A DNA stretch of 64,000 nt. Origin: Tianweitania populi (GTDB lineage Bacteria > Pseudomonadota > Alphaproteobacteria > Rhizobiales > Rhizobiaceae). The stretch covers positions 1,101,501-1,165,500 of the forward strand of contig NZ_BMZQ01000002.1 in the NCBI RefSeq assembly GCF_014652875.1, read 5' to 3'. Below the pieces are notes generated by a model. The model worked only from the letters and a program-made list of their open reading frames with translations, did not search any database and was not told where the DNA came from. Positions 7,079 through 16,740 of this stretch are shown piece by piece. Within the stretch, counting starts at the first letter, position 1. The number at the start of each line of letters is the position of its first letter. The position numbers and the translations under genes are program-made.

Positions 7079-8200
7079 TCAGGCGCGGCCGAGAACCTTG
7101 TCCATACCGCGCACCGCATAGCCTTCCTGGCGCGGCCATGCCGAATAATCGCCGCCCTTGGTTTCGCCAAGCGCACGGCGAGCATGAAGCGGGAAGTTCG
7201 GATCGTCGAGCGCGCCACGCGCCATGGCAACCAGATCCGCATCGCCGTTGTCGATGATCTGCGCTGCATCTTCCGGCGTGACGATCAGGCCCACGGCCGT
7301 GGTGGGAACGCCCGCCTTTTGCTTGATGGCGGCAGCCAACGGCACCTGGTAGTTGGGCGCAGCGGTGATGGAAGCACCGGCAAAGCCGCCCGACGAGCAA
7401 TGCACCATATCGACGCCGGCGGCGTGCGCCTGTTTCGCGAACTCGGCGACGTGATCCGGCGTCAGGCCTTCCGGCAGGGCGTCGGTGGCAGAGACGCGCA
7501 GGAACAGCGGCTTGCTCTTCGGCCAGACGGCGCGCACGGCCTTTACGACTTCCAAGGGGAAGCGCATGCGGTTTTCGAATGAGCCGCCATAGGCGTCGGT
7601 GCGGTGGTTGGCGACCGGCGACAGGAACTGGTTGATGAGGTAGCCATGCGCGCCGTGGATCTCGACCACGTCGAAGCCGGCCTCATCGGAGCGCTTGGCG
7701 GCATCGGCGAAGTCCTGCACCAGCTGTGCGATTGCTTCCACACTCAGTTCGGACGGTTCAACAAAGTCCGGTCCGTGGGCTTGCGGGCTCGGTGCTTCCG
7801 GGGTCCAGTCTTCAAAGGCGTAGATCTGCTTTTCTTCCGCTGTCTCGTCGAAGCCCTTGCGCCAGGGCAGGGCGGTCGAGGCTTTGCGGCCGGCATGGGC
7901 GAGCTGGATGCCGGCTGCGGCGCCATTGGCATGCAGGAAAGTGGTGATGCGCTTCCACTCAGCGGCCTGCTCGTCGTTCCAGATGCCGGTGTCGGCATAG
8001 GTGATGCGGCCCTTCGGGGACACGGCGGAAGCTTCGGCAATCACCAGCGCATAACCGCCGAGGGCGAAGCGGCCGAGATGAACAAAGTGCCAATCATTGG
8101 GCATGCCATGCTGTGCGGAATATTGGCACATGGGGGCCACCACGAAGCGGTTTTTCAAAGTCAGATCGGCAAGGGAATAGGGTTCAAAAAGCTTGGTCAT
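7079..8200 (-). CDS. NADH:flavin oxidoreductase, YqjM-like old yellow enzyme
   Basis: This 373-residue FMN-dependent TIM barrel belongs to the thermophilic-like (YqjM) class of old yellow enzymes, which reduce activated alkenes of enals, enones or nitro compounds with NAD(P)H. Visible hallmarks are KNRFVVAPMCQYSA at the start (with the class Cys), IHGAHGYLINQFLSP for the active-site His pair region, and FENRMRFPLEV. The late sequence DLVAMARGALDDPNFP is phosphate-binding and family-typical. The gene is convergent with carD and shares its terminator. The physiological substrate is unknown; a detoxification role is inferred from the family. Confidence 0.9.
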   Translation of the reverse strand: MTKLFEPYSLADLTLKNRFVVAPMCQYSAQHGMPNDWHFVHLGRFALGGYALVIAEASAVSPKGRITYADTGIWNDEQAAEWKRITTFLHANGAAAGIQLAHAGRKASTALPWRKGFDETAEEKQIYAFEDWTPEAPSPQAHGPDFVEPSELSVEAIAQLVQDFADAAKRSDEAGFDVVEIHGAHGYLINQFLSPVANHRTDAYGGSFENRMRFPLEVVKAVRAVWPKSKPLFLRVSATDALPEGLTPDHVAEFAKQAHAAGVDMVHCSSGGFAGASITAAPNYQVPLAAAIKQKAGVPTTAVGLIVTPEDAAQIIDNGDADLVAMARGALDDPNFPLHARRALGETKGGDYSAWPRQEGYAVRGMDKVLGRA

Positions 8201-8353
8201 AGATGCGATATCCTTGGGAGTTCGCGGCGCATGGGAGAGAGCTTAACAGCCGTGATGCGCCGAACCCGGGATATCGGGTTTGTTGGGGACGTGCCTAGGG
8301 GCACTTTCGTGAACAGCTTGAAAATAAAACCGGCAGCGCTAGTTCGTTTTCCT

Positions 8354-8378
8354 GGAACATTCCCGTTCATCCCGCGTT
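8354..8378 (+). promoter_or_regulatory. EcfG (RpoE2)-type promoter upstream of rpoH2
   Basis: GGAAC (8354-8358), 16 bp, then CGTT (8375-8378) matches the general-stress ECF sigma promoter of Alphaproteobacteria (GGAAC-N16/17-CGTT). In Sinorhizobium, rpoH2 is known to be an RpoE2 target, which fits. The start of transcription would be about 85-90 nt before the ATG at 8475. Confidence 0.75.
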
Positions 8379-8474
8379 CATTCAACGCCTGGGACTCGCG
8401 CCGGCTGCGAGTAGTGTTGGAATTCCCTCTCCCAGGCATGGCGTAACAGCCGGTTCAATGAGCGGGGTAGCACC

Positions 8475-9341
8475 ATGGACGATACGGCAAAGCGAACCTT
8501 GATCCGCGCCGCCATGAAGGCTCCTTATCTCGAACGTGGCGAGGAACACGATCTCGCTTTGCGCTGGAAAGATCATCAGGATCAAGAAGCGCTTCATAAG
8601 ATCACCACTGCCCATATGCGGCTCGTTATTTCGATGGCGGCCAAGTTCCGGTATTTCGGCCTGTCGATGAGCGATCTCATCCAGGAGGGCCATGTCGGCC
8701 TGTTGGAGGCCGCAGCTCGCTTCGAGCCGGACCGCGAAGTGCGGTTTTCCACCTATGCGACCTGGTGGATCCGCGCTTCCATCCAGGATTACATTTTGCG
8801 CAATTGGTCGATCGTTCGCGGCGGCACCAGTTCGGCGCAGAAGGCGCTGTTCTTCAACCTGCGCCGGCTGCGTGCGCGGCTGGCTCAGGGCTCTGAGCCG
8901 TTGTCGAACGCCGCGATATATGAAGAGATTTCGACGGCGCTGGGGGTGACGGTGGCCGATGTCGCCGTGATGGACTCGCGCCTGTCGGGCTATGACACGT
9001 CGCTGAACGCACCCGTAAGCGGCGACGATTCAAACGGCGCTTCCGATCGCATGGACTTTCTGGTGTCGGACGCTCCGCTGCCGGACGAAATCGTCACCGA
9101 GACGATCGATGTGGAGCGACGTTCGCGCTGGCTGGGCTCGGCTCTGGAAGTGTTGAACGAGCGTGAGCGCCGGATCATCGAAGAGCGCCGCTTGCAGGAT
9201 GACGGCGCTACGCTGGAGTCGCTGGGTGCCAAGCTCGGGATTTCCAAGGAGCGCGTTCGACAGATCGAGAACCGCGCCATGGAAAAGCTCCGTGCAGCGC
9301 TGATCAAGGTCAATCCCGAATTACAGATGATCGCGGCCTGA
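8475..9341 (+). CDS. rpoH2: RNA polymerase sigma-32 factor, RpoH2 type
   Basis: This 288-residue sigma-70 family factor has region 2 (DLIQEGHVGLLEAAARFEP, TYATWWIRASIQDYILRNWS) and the RpoH box QKALFFNLRRL directly after it, which identifies it as sigma-32. Region 4 contains LGISKERVRQIENRAMEKLR. The divergence from canonical RpoH1 and the EcfG-type promoter at 8354-8378 point to the RpoH2 paralogue, which in rhizobia and Rhodobacter acts in the general or oxidative stress response. The upstream neighbour is divergent and the downstream one convergent, so the gene is monocistronic. The RpoH1/RpoH2 assignment rests on promoter and family knowledge rather than a tree. Confidence 0.88.
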   Translation: MDDTAKRTLIRAAMKAPYLERGEEHDLALRWKDHQDQEALHKITTAHMRLVISMAAKFRYFGLSMSDLIQEGHVGLLEAAARFEPDREVRFSTYATWWIRASIQDYILRNWSIVRGGTSSAQKALFFNLRRLRARLAQGSEPLSNAAIYEEISTALGVTVADVAVMDSRLSGYDTSLNAPVSGDDSNGASDRMDFLVSDAPLPDEIVTETIDVERRSRWLGSALEVLNERERRIIEERRLQDDGATLESLGAKLGISKERVRQIENRAMEKLRAALIKVNPELQMIAA

Positions 9342-9398
9342 TCTTCGGCCGAGGCAGGCGTCAGTCGGCCCAATCCGGGTCTGTGGTAAAGGCGATGG

Positions 9399-10286
9399 TC
9401 AGCCAGCGGTCGGGACCTGCATCGCGCCGATCGCTTCACCGATCTCGTCGCGGATGGCATCCCATTCTTCCAGACGTCGTGGCGGCTGTCCAACCGGCAC
9501 GATGAAGCACAGCTCGATCTGCCGACCGCGCCCGACCTTCGCGACATAGGCGCGATGGCCGATGAAGCCATATCGCTCCACGATGGCTTCCGCGACGCGA
9601 TCCACCTCGCGCTTGTATTCCACCGGTGTGACCAAGAGCATGTCGGACAGGGCCTGCTTGATGGTGCCGATCGGGATCGGGATGACAATCAGGCAGATCA
9701 GCGTCAGGATGACCGGATCGACATAGGGGATCACCCATGTCCAGCGCGTTCCCTCGATCAGATAGCCGAACAGGAAGGCGACCAGCAGCGAGGCGGTAAG
9801 CGCGGCCGAGGTCCACCAGGCCTTGGCATCCAGCGCAAGAAGCTCGGAACCGAGGTTGCGGTTGGCTCGCTGCACCAGAGTAGCCATCACGATGGCGGTG
9901 AGAACTGTGACGGTGCCGTAGACAATGCCCTGGTCGAAGGTGAGCGCGCGACCGCCGGCGAGCAGGCTCTCAATCGCGGTCAAAAGCGCATAAACGGCCG
10001 CCCCCATCAGCAGGGTTCCGTTCAAGGCGAGAACCATCGGCTCCAGATGCCAGAAGCCCATGGTGAAGCGCTCCATGAAGCGCGGCTTGCCCTGCTTGGT
10101 GCCGGAGCGCACGATCAGGCTGGACACCAGAAGAGCAATGCCGGTCATCGAAGCATCGATCAGCGTGTAAACGCCATCAAACAGGATGGCCGATGAGCCC
10201 GACAAAAGGCCAAAGCCTAGACCCACCACCGCCGTCATCAGCGTGACCACGATCGACAGCCGGAGAACGGAGGCTTCGGTGTTCAC
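9399..10286 (-). CDS. Cation diffusion facilitator family transporter
   Basis: The protein has about 295 residues, an inner-membrane CDF exporter probably using proton exchange. After VLRLSIVVTLMTAVVGLGFG come several hydrophobic segments, the first motif GSSAILFDGVYTLIDA and a C-terminal cytoplasmic domain (from RAYVAKVGRGRQIELCF). The canonical HxxxD and DxxxD zinc-site pairs are not obvious, and the TM2 Asp lies in LFDGVYTLIDA, so the substrate could be iron, cobalt or another ion. I chose GTG 10286 because it gives the usual start just before TM1; a TTG at 10322 would add 12 residues. It is convergent with rpoH2. Confidence 0.82.
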   Translation of the reverse strand: MNTEASVLRLSIVVTLMTAVVGLGFGLLSGSSAILFDGVYTLIDASMTGIALLVSSLIVRSGTKQGKPRFMERFTMGFWHLEPMVLALNGTLLMGAAVYALLTAIESLLAGGRALTFDQGIVYGTVTVLTAIVMATLVQRANRNLGSELLALDAKAWWTSAALTASLLVAFLFGYLIEGTRWTWVIPYVDPVILTLICLIVIPIPIGTIKQALSDMLLVTPVEYKREVDRVAEAIVERYGFIGHRAYVAKVGRGRQIELCFIVPVGQPPRRLEEWDAIRDEIGEAIGAMQVPTAG

Positions 10287-10389
10287 GAGGTGAGTCCTGG
10301 TCGGTTGGAGTGAGTGGGACAAAGCTGTTGGACGGTTCTCGGCTGTCGAGACGTGCGAGCATGTGTTCGACCGGTTCCATGCGAAACGA

Positions 10390-10764
10390 TCACGACGGAT
10401 GATCTTGCGAAAAGAAGCGAGCTGCCATCAACACCGGCATGAGGCGCCGTCCTCTTTCGCTCAGACTATACTCAACGTGGGGAGGCTGTTCCCCATAATC
10501 CGTGCGTATGATCAGATGGTCGTCTTCCAATTCCCGCAGATGTTGCGTCAGCACTTTTTGCGAAATCCCCGGAATGTCGCGCCTGAGCTGTAACGTTCGA
10601 ATCGAAGGTTCGGCAAAAAGGCGAAAGAGGATCGGCAGCTTCCATCGCCCGCTGATCATGGCAATCACTCGTTTGACATGAGTCACTGAACCATCGGGCC
10701 CGATGCACTCTTCCCGCGCTTCGTGATCAATGAGCACCTTTAGGTGCGTACTTGCTTCAATCAC
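10390..10764 (-). CDS. HxlR family winged-helix regulator
   Basis: The core sequence ISGRWKLPILFRLF, LRRDIPGISQKVLTQHLRELE and PPHVEYSLSERGRRLMPVL is diagnostic of HxlR/DUF24 regulators, which often sense electrophiles or oxidants through an N-terminal cysteine. A Cys is present at EECIGPDG just before the winged helix. The start is uncertain: the frame stays open beyond 10815, but GTG 10764 (or GTG 10737) leaves a promoter gap to the divergent SDR gene at 10814 and gives the usual length of about 120 residues. Control of the adjacent SDR is inferred from the divergent arrangement. Confidence 0.8.
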   Translation of the reverse strand: MIEASTHLKVLIDHEAREECIGPDGSVTHVKRVIAMISGRWKLPILFRLFAEPSIRTLQLRRDIPGISQKVLTQHLRELEDDHLIIRTDYGEQPPHVEYSLSERGRRLMPVLMAARFFSQDHPS

Positions 10765-10813
10765 CGTCCTACCCGAGCTTTGAGACTGGCACACTTGAAA
10801 TAGGTCACACCTC

Positions 10814-11623
10814 ATGGATTTGGAACTTGAAGACAAAGTCGCACTCGTTACCGGCAGCAGCAAAGGCATCGGCGAAGGAATCGCAAAGGGGTTGGCTCGG
10901 GAAAATGCGCGTGTCATCGTTCACGGACGCGACAGGAGCCAAGCCGAACGGGTTGCTCACGGCATCATCGATGCCGGCGGACGCGCCTATGTCGTCGTGG
11001 GCGACTTAACGATTGACGAAGAGGTAAGGGCGCTGGTGGCGGAAGCCTTGACGCTCACCGGCCGCATCGATATCCTCGTCAACAATGCCGGCGGATCCGG
11101 ACCAACCGAAGACTGGTCAAACACATCTCCACAGACATGGACATCCGTTTATGACCGGAATGTACTTGCTGCCGTGCGCGTAACGAGCTTGTTGCTCCCC
11201 GCAATGCGTCAGGCCAGGTGGGGCCGCATCATCAATATCTCAAGTCTGGCTGCCATGATGCCGCCAGCCAGCAGGCCAGACTACTCCGCCGCCAAAGCAG
11301 CTATGATCGCCATGACTGCTTCCATGGCCAAGGCCGCGGCCAAATATGGCGTGACAGTCAACACGGTGTCGCCCGGAACAATCCGGAGCGCTGCCCTCGA
11401 GACCGCCTTCAGGTCCGTCGCCCAAAAACAGGGAATTGCCGCGGAAGCTCCTTGGAAGCTCGTTGAAGATGCCGTCCTGTCTCAATTTGCTGAGGTTCCG
11501 ATCGGACGCGTTGGAACCCTCGATGAAATCGCGGATGCTATCGCGTTTCTCGCCAGCCCTCGTGCCGCTTACATCACCGGTGCTAATCTCCGCCTGGATG
11601 GAGGGATGCTGCCGACAGCTTAG
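10814..11623 (+). CDS. Short-chain dehydrogenase/reductase
   Basis: This is a classical 269-residue SDR: TGSSKGIG at 13-20, NNAG at 90-93, catalytic Ser near 143 and Tyr157/Lys161 in DYSAAKAA. NAD(P)-binding is expected, while substrate specificity cannot be read from sequence. The C-terminal ANLRLDGGM is the usual SDR ending. It is divergent from an HxlR-type regulator 49 bp away, so inducible expression by a reactive metabolite is plausible. It is convergent with the M48 protease gene. Confidence 0.88.
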   Translation: MDLELEDKVALVTGSSKGIGEGIAKGLARENARVIVHGRDRSQAERVAHGIIDAGGRAYVVVGDLTIDEEVRALVAEALTLTGRIDILVNNAGGSGPTEDWSNTSPQTWTSVYDRNVLAAVRVTSLLLPAMRQARWGRIINISSLAAMMPPASRPDYSAAKAAMIAMTASMAKAAAKYGVTVNTVSPGTIRSAALETAFRSVAQKQGIAAEAPWKLVEDAVLSQFAEVPIGRVGTLDEIADAIAFLASPRAAYITGANLRLDGGMLPTA

Positions 11624-11670
11624 ACTAAAGTTCGGACATTTGTTTCGGCCGTCCGGCTGACCTTTCCGCC

Positions 11671-13254
11671 TCAGCGATCGGTGATAATCTTGACCTTATC
11701 GCCGGGCGCCGGCGTAGCACCGGGTGGCAGCGCGTTCAGGAGGCGGAAGAGGTCGAGTTTGCGGTCTACGCCCTGCATCTGCGTGGCGAGCGAGGCCAGC
11801 GTGTCGCCGGGGCGGACGATCGCCACGCGGACGCGCAGGGGTTTCAGCGCGGCCTTTTCTTCCGGCAACAGAACGCGGAAGCTGGAGGTGACCGTGCCGG
11901 CAACCGGGTCGAGCGCAGGGCTTGCGAGCGGGGCGGCGGTCAGCAGCCGGTAAACCTGATCGCCGGCGCGGACCACCGTGACATCGAACTGCCAGCCATC
12001 GACCTTTGCCTTGGCATTGGCGGCTTCGCTGCCATTGACAGTGGTTTCGCGCACGCTGGCATCGTCCAGGCCGGCGACCCAGCCCGAGCGCAGGTAATTG
12101 GCGAGCGTGGTGTTGCGGTCGATGGTGACGCCATCGAACCGCACGGCGATGTCGCCGGGGCCAGTGGCGGTCACGGCTTCCGCGGAATTGTCGATGGAAA
12201 AACCTTCCGGCACGGTAAAGGACACGCCGAGACGCGGATGCAGGAAGGTGCGGCCGCGCACATAGCCTTCTTCCGGCGTGTCGCCGTAAAGCAGGCCGTC
12301 GATGCCGGCCAGGAAAGAGTCGCGGTCGCGCGAACCGGTGCCGGGCGTGCCAAACTGGCGGGCATGGCGCTGTGCAAGCTCGATGCGCTGCGGCGTGTTC
12401 GGGTGGCTCGCCAGGAAGTCGAGGCTGGGATCGGTCGCGCCGCTGACATTGCGGAAATCGGCATAAGCGCCCATCGACTGCAGGAAGCGCGGCGAGGCAA
12501 AGGTATCATAGCCGGCGCGGCCGAGCGCGCGGATGCCGATGGCATCGGCTTCGAGTTCCTGGTTGCGCGAAAACTGCGCCATCCGCAGCTTGCCGCGGAT
12601 CAACGCCATCTTGGCGTTCTGGTCGCCGCCGAGTACGTCGCTGACGACCTTGGACGCCAGTTCCTCTTCGGCCTCGCGCTGTTGGCGCTGAAGACCGTGA
12701 TTGGCGGTGACGTGGGCCATTTCGTGGCTGATCACGGCAGCAAGTTCGGCGGAATCGTTGGCAAGCGCCAGCAGACCGCGCGTGACATAGAGATAGCCGC
12801 CGGGCAGCGCGAAGGCGTTGACGTTGGGCGAATTCAGGATGGTGATGCGGAAGGTCTGGGCCGGGTTTTCCGGATCGAGCGTCAGCGCGCCAATGGCCTT
12901 GGCCACCATGCGCTCGAGCTTCGGATCGGAATATTCGCCGCCATAGGTCGCGAGGATGCGCGGATGCTGCGCCTTGGCGACGGCTGCCAGCCGGTCGTTG
13001 CGCTGGACGTTTTCAACCGTGACCGGATTGTCTGATGGACGCACCGATTTCAGCGAGGGATCGTCCTTGAACGAATCCATGCTGACGCAGCCCGACATCA
13101 GCGCGGCCAGCACCATCGCAACCACCGCGCGGCGCGTGCGTGCGCCCACAGATGCGGGCGCGGACGATCGGCTAAACGGCGGGTTAAACAGAATGCGCCC
13201 CTTCGCTACTGGATTCGGCCACAGGCCGGCGGACCTAGCCACATCCCATTGCAT
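11671..13254 (-). CDS. M48 family zinc metalloprotease, lipoprotein, with C-terminal LysM-like domain
   Basis: The zinc-binding HEMAH is at residues 177-181 and the third ligand region ELEAD at about 233-237. Near residue 56 is the lipobox LMSGC, preceded by the hydrophobic run AVVAMVLAA, so the protein is probably a BepA/LoiP-like periplasmic lipoprotein that degrades misassembled outer-membrane proteins. The C-terminus (RPGDTLASLATQMQG) resembles a LysM or SPOR-type envelope domain. As written it has 527 residues with a long 42-residue basic lead. An internal GTG at 13149 would give a conventional short lipoprotein signal and may be the true start. Confidence 0.87.
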   Translation of the reverse strand: MQWDVARSAGLWPNPVAKGRILFNPPFSRSSAPASVGARTRRAVVAMVLAALMSGCVSMDSFKDDPSLKSVRPSDNPVTVENVQRNDRLAAVAKAQHPRILATYGGEYSDPKLERMVAKAIGALTLDPENPAQTFRITILNSPNVNAFALPGGYLYVTRGLLALANDSAELAAVISHEMAHVTANHGLQRQQREAEEELASKVVSDVLGGDQNAKMALIRGKLRMAQFSRNQELEADAIGIRALGRAGYDTFASPRFLQSMGAYADFRNVSGATDPSLDFLASHPNTPQRIELAQRHARQFGTPGTGSRDRDSFLAGIDGLLYGDTPEEGYVRGRTFLHPRLGVSFTVPEGFSIDNSAEAVTATGPGDIAVRFDGVTIDRNTTLANYLRSGWVAGLDDASVRETTVNGSEAANAKAKVDGWQFDVTVVRAGDQVYRLLTAAPLASPALDPVAGTVTSSFRVLLPEEKAALKPLRVRVAIVRPGDTLASLATQMQGVDRKLDLFRLLNALPPGATPAPGDKVKIITDR

Positions 13255-13331
13255 GTTACAATAAGAAGGAGGGTTTCGCGGGCGCGGACCTTGATGAACA
13301 ATTATGTCGTCATCCGGGCAAAGCGAGAACG

Positions 13332-14048
13332 CTAAGCGACTTGGCCGAGATAGCGGCGGAAGGCGAGCGGCCCGCTTTCGCTGAAAAAGCTGGCGGCGGA
13401 GCCTTGCGCGACCGTTTTGCCGTCTTCCAGAAAGATCACCTCTTGAGCAAGCCGGCTGGCATCTTCGGGATGATGCGTCACGAACAGGATTGTGAGGTTG
13501 AGCCGGGCGTGAAGCGCGCGGATCTCGTCCAGCATGTCCGCGCGCAGAGCAGGGCCGAGGGAGGCGAAGGGTTCGTCCAGCAGGAGGACGGGGCGCTGGC
13601 GCACGAGCGCGCGGACGATCGCGACACGCTGGCGTTCGCCGCCGGAGAGTTCGCGCGGCAGGCGCTTTTGCTTGCCTGCCAAGCCGGTGGCTTCGAGCGC
13701 TTCGGTGATGGCGTGCTTGTCTTCCGGCGTCAGCTTGAGGGAGGGTGAGCGTCCCAGGCCGATATTCTGCTCGACGGTGAGATGGGCGAAGAGGTTGTTT
13801 TCCTGAAAGATCATCGAAACCGGGCGCTCGGCCGGTTCGACATCACGCATGTCCTGTTCGCCGATCAGCAGGCGGCCGCTTGTTGGGGTTTCAAAGCCGG
13901 CGACGAGATTGAGCAGGGTGGATTTGCCGGAGCCGCTTGGACCCATGACCGCGGTGATCGAGCCGGCCGAGACGGTGGCATCGAACAGGAACTGCGCTTC
14001 ACCGTAAGAGAAGGTGACCTGGTCGAAGCGGATGGTGAGACCCTTCAT
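13332..14048 (-). CDS. thiQ: Thiamine ABC transporter ATP-binding protein ThiQ
   Basis: This 238-residue ABC ATPase has Walker A GPSGSGKST, signature LSGGERQRVAIVRAL and Walker [15 protein letters not shown]. It starts with an ATG that overlaps the thiP stop by 4 bp (ATGA). With ThiB and ThiP it imports thiamine, thiamine phosphate or TPP across the inner membrane. The frame is open further upstream inside thiP, but that extension is a shadow of thiP. The operon is governed by the TPP riboswitch at 16741-16845. Confidence 0.94.
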   Translation of the reverse strand: MKGLTIRFDQVTFSYGEAQFLFDATVSAGSITAVMGPSGSGKSTLLNLVAGFETPTSGRLLIGEQDMRDVEPAERPVSMIFQENNLFAHLTVEQNIGLGRSPSLKLTPEDKHAITEALEATGLAGKQKRLPRELSGGERQRVAIVRALVRQRPVLLLDEPFASLGPALRADMLDEIRALHARLNLTILFVTHHPEDASRLAQEVIFLEDGKTVAQGSAASFFSESGPLAFRRYLGQVA

Positions 14049-15667
14049 TGCCGGCTTCTCCCCAGGCGGTCGGACAGGAGCATAAGCGCCAGTGTCAGCA
14101 AAGCCAGAAACAGGCCCAGACCTGCCGCATCGGCCGTACGATAGCTGCCCATGCGCTCGAGCAGGAGATAGGGCAGGGTTTTCACCGCATCCGAGCCGAA
14201 CAAAGCGATGACGCCGAGATCGCCGAGCGACAGCGCCATGGCGAAGGCGAAGGCGGCGAGGAGAGGGCGGCGCAAGGATGGCCAGTCGATCAAGCGCAGC
14301 CGGTTCCAGCCGGTGATGCCCAACGAGGCGCAAAGGCGATCGTGGCGGGTGGCGGCGGCATCATGGGCAGGGCGGATCAGGCGCAAGGCAAAAGGCATGG
14401 CCATGACGCCGTTGACGGTGATGACCATGATCGGTGCCAGCGCGAACAGGTCGGCTACCGTCCGCAGTAGAATGAACCAGCCGGCGCCGATCACGATTGG
14501 CGGGACCACCAGCACATAGCCGGCGCCGCGATCGGTCAGGCGCTCGAACAAAGAAGGCGGCGCGTCGCGTCGTTGGGTTTGCAGGGCGTGACGGGTGCGA
14601 ACGAGGGCGAAGGAGAGCAGGATCGAGAAGGCGGCGGCGCTGAAAGCAAGCCACAGGCTGGTGAGCGTGGCGGAGTGAACGCTTCCTTCCGAGGCGAGGC
14701 GTTGCAGGTCGGCGGACAGTCCGGCGATTCCCGTGGCGGCGAGAGGGCTGACGACGAACAGAACGGCGGCGAGGAGGATCGCGCCGTTGGCAATGCTCTC
14801 GCGTGGGCTTGGAAAATCGAAGCGGCGGGGTGCGACGGACAGGTTGGCTTCGCCGGCGGCGTCGGCGCCGAGGCGCGACAGGAGGGCGAGGATGATGACG
14901 GTGAGGGCGAGTTGCACCAGGGTGAGGGCGACCGCGCGGGATGGGTCAAAGTCGAAGCGCAGCGCCTGGTAGATCGCGACTTCCAGCGTGGTGGCGCGCG
15001 GTCCGCCGCCCAGCGTCAGCACGAGGGTGAAGGACGTCACGCAGAGCATGAAGACGAGGCCCGCGATCGAGGGCAGGGCTTTGCGCAAAGCGGGCCATTC
15101 TATGAAGCGGAAGCTGTTCCAGGCCTTGAAGCCGAGCTGGACGCCGAGGCGGTGCTGGTCGGTAGGGACGGTTTCGAGCGCTTCCAGAAACAGTCGCGTC
15201 GCCATCGGCAGGTTGAAGAAGACATGGGCAATGAGGATGCCGGACAGGCCGTAGATGCCGGGCCATGGTTCGCCTGTGAGCGCGCCGAGCGGCGGGGCGA
15301 GGAAGCCGGCGCGACCGAGTAGAGCGAGCAGGCCGAGGGCGGCGACGATCGCCGGCAAAGCGAGCGGCACGGCGAAGAGCTGCAGGATCAGGTGCCGGCC
15401 AGGGAAGGTGGGATGGCGCGACAAAGCGCGGGCGACGAGGAGCGCCGGCAGAATGCTAAGTGCCGTCGACAGCAGCGCCTGCATCAGCGTGAAACGGATG
15501 ATGCGCAGGAGATAGCTGTCGAACGCCGCCCAAGCCGCGCCGGGATTGCGCGCGCCTTCCGCGATCAGCCCAACAAAGGCGCCGCCGATCAGCACCGTCA
15601 GCAGCCCGAGCGCCAGCGCGCCGCCGAGGAAGCGCGGATCAGCAGGGGTGCGGCGGGCGGCTTTCAC
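14045..15667 (-). CDS. thiP: Thiamine ABC transporter permease ThiP
   Basis: The 540-residue membrane protein is a tandem duplication of the binding-protein-dependent permease fold, with about twelve hydrophobic segments and an EAA-like loop in each half (FLEALETVPTDQHRLGVQLG and HDRLCASLGITGWNR). Length and duplication match ThiP. The start is GTG at 15667, 9 nt after the thiB stop, and the gene overlaps thiQ by 4 bp. It forms the membrane channel of ThiBPQ. Confidence 0.93.
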   Translation of the reverse strand: MKAARRTPADPRFLGGALALGLLTVLIGGAFVGLIAEGARNPGAAWAAFDSYLLRIIRFTLMQALLSTALSILPALLVARALSRHPTFPGRHLILQLFAVPLALPAIVAALGLLALLGRAGFLAPPLGALTGEPWPGIYGLSGILIAHVFFNLPMATRLFLEALETVPTDQHRLGVQLGFKAWNSFRFIEWPALRKALPSIAGLVFMLCVTSFTLVLTLGGGPRATTLEVAIYQALRFDFDPSRAVALTLVQLALTVIILALLSRLGADAAGEANLSVAPRRFDFPSPRESIANGAILLAAVLFVVSPLAATGIAGLSADLQRLASEGSVHSATLTSLWLAFSAAAFSILLSFALVRTRHALQTQRRDAPPSLFERLTDRGAGYVLVVPPIVIGAGWFILLRTVADLFALAPIMVITVNGVMAMPFALRLIRPAHDAAATRHDRLCASLGITGWNRLRLIDWPSLRRPLLAAFAFAMALSLGDLGVIALFGSDAVKTLPYLLLERMGSYRTADAAGLGLFLALLTLALMLLSDRLGRSRQ

Positions 15668-15676
15668 CGGATGGGC

Positions 15677-16681
15677 TTACCGGCTCATCACTGCGAGCCA
15701 CTCGTCGATCCAGGCCTTACGCTTTTCGGCGATTTCTTCCGACGGGATCGTCAGCGACTTCGTTGGCTTCACCATGCGGTCGAAGGCCTCGTTGAGGGGC
15801 TTCGAGGTTTCTGCCGCGGGCAGCATCCACTGTGTTTCCGGCACGGCATCCTGGAAGCCGGGCGCCTTTATGAAGGCCATGAACTGTTTGGCCAGCGGAT
15901 TGCGCGCGCCCTTCGTGGTCATGCCGGCGACTTCCACCTGGAGGTAGTGGCCTTCGGAGAAGGCAGCGGCCTGGTAGCGCTCCGTCTTGTCCGAGATGAT
16001 ATGGTAGGCCGGCGAGGTCGTGTAGGACAGCACCATCGGCGCTTCGCCCTTGGTGAACAGCCCATAGGCCTCGCTCCAGCCGGGCGTGACGGTGAGCACA
16101 CGGTCCTTCAGCTTGGCCCAGGCGTCACCCGCGTCATCGCCGTAAACGGATTTGATCCAGAGCAGCAGGCCGAGGCCGGGCGTCGAGGTGCGCGGATCCT
16201 GAATCACGATCTTCTGGTTCTTGTCGCCTTCCACCAATTCCTTCAGGCTCGCCGGCGGGGTCCTCAGCTTTTCGGTGTCGTAAACCACGGCGAAATAGCC
16301 GTAGTCATAGGGCAGGAAGGTATCGTCGCTCCAGCCGCCGGGGATCGTCAGACCCTCGGCCGAAATACCATGCGGGGCGAAGAGTTCGCTGGCGCGTGCC
16401 TCAGCCGTGAGATTGGTGTCGAGGCCGAGCACGACATCGGCCTTGGTATTTGCGCCTTCGAGCTTCACGCGGTTCAACAGCGCGACGCCATCGGCCACCG
16501 ACACGAACTTGACGTCGCATTTGCATTCGGCCTCGAAGGCCTTTTCAACGATTGGGCCTGGACCCCATTCGGAGGTGAAGCTGTCATAGGTGTAAACGGT
16601 CAGTACCTCCTGCGCGGAAGCCGGCAGGACGCCGAGCGCGAGCGCTCCGGTGAGCAGGGTCGTCAGCAATGTGTTGCGCAT
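15677..16681 (-). CDS. thiB: Thiamine ABC transporter substrate-binding protein ThiB
   Basis: This is a periplasmic binding protein of 334 residues with the signal peptide [17 protein letters not shown] ending in ASAQE. The mature sequence [20 protein letters not shown] and [11 protein letters not shown] are typical of ThiB/TbpA. I moved the start to ATG 16681 because AAGGAGG stands 6 nt upstream; the longer frame to 16699 lacks a ribosome binding site. It is the first gene of thiBPQ and lies directly behind a TPP riboswitch, so expression should fall when TPP is plentiful. Confidence 0.95.
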   Translation of the reverse strand: MRNTLLTTLLTGALALGVLPASAQEVLTVYTYDSFTSEWGPGPIVEKAFEAECKCDVKFVSVADGVALLNRVKLEGANTKADVVLGLDTNLTAEARASELFAPHGISAEGLTIPGGWSDDTFLPYDYGYFAVVYDTEKLRTPPASLKELVEGDKNQKIVIQDPRTSTPGLGLLLWIKSVYGDDAGDAWAKLKDRVLTVTPGWSEAYGLFTKGEAPMVLSYTTSPAYHIISDKTERYQAAAFSEGHYLQVEVAGMTTKGARNPLAKQFMAFIKAPGFQDAVPETQWMLPAAETSKPLNEAFDRMVKPTKSLTIPSEEIAEKRKAWIDEWLAVMSR

Positions 16682-16740
16682 GCAGCGCCTCCTTTTCATC
16701 CACGTTTCAGGGAGGTTGAGGCGCTTAAAAACGCGCGTCT

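Noticed and set aside
10765-10917. Longer N-terminus for the HxlR regulator, reaching into the SDR gene
   Set aside because: It would overlap the divergent SDR start at 10814, leave no promoter, and add sequence not typical of HxlR proteins.
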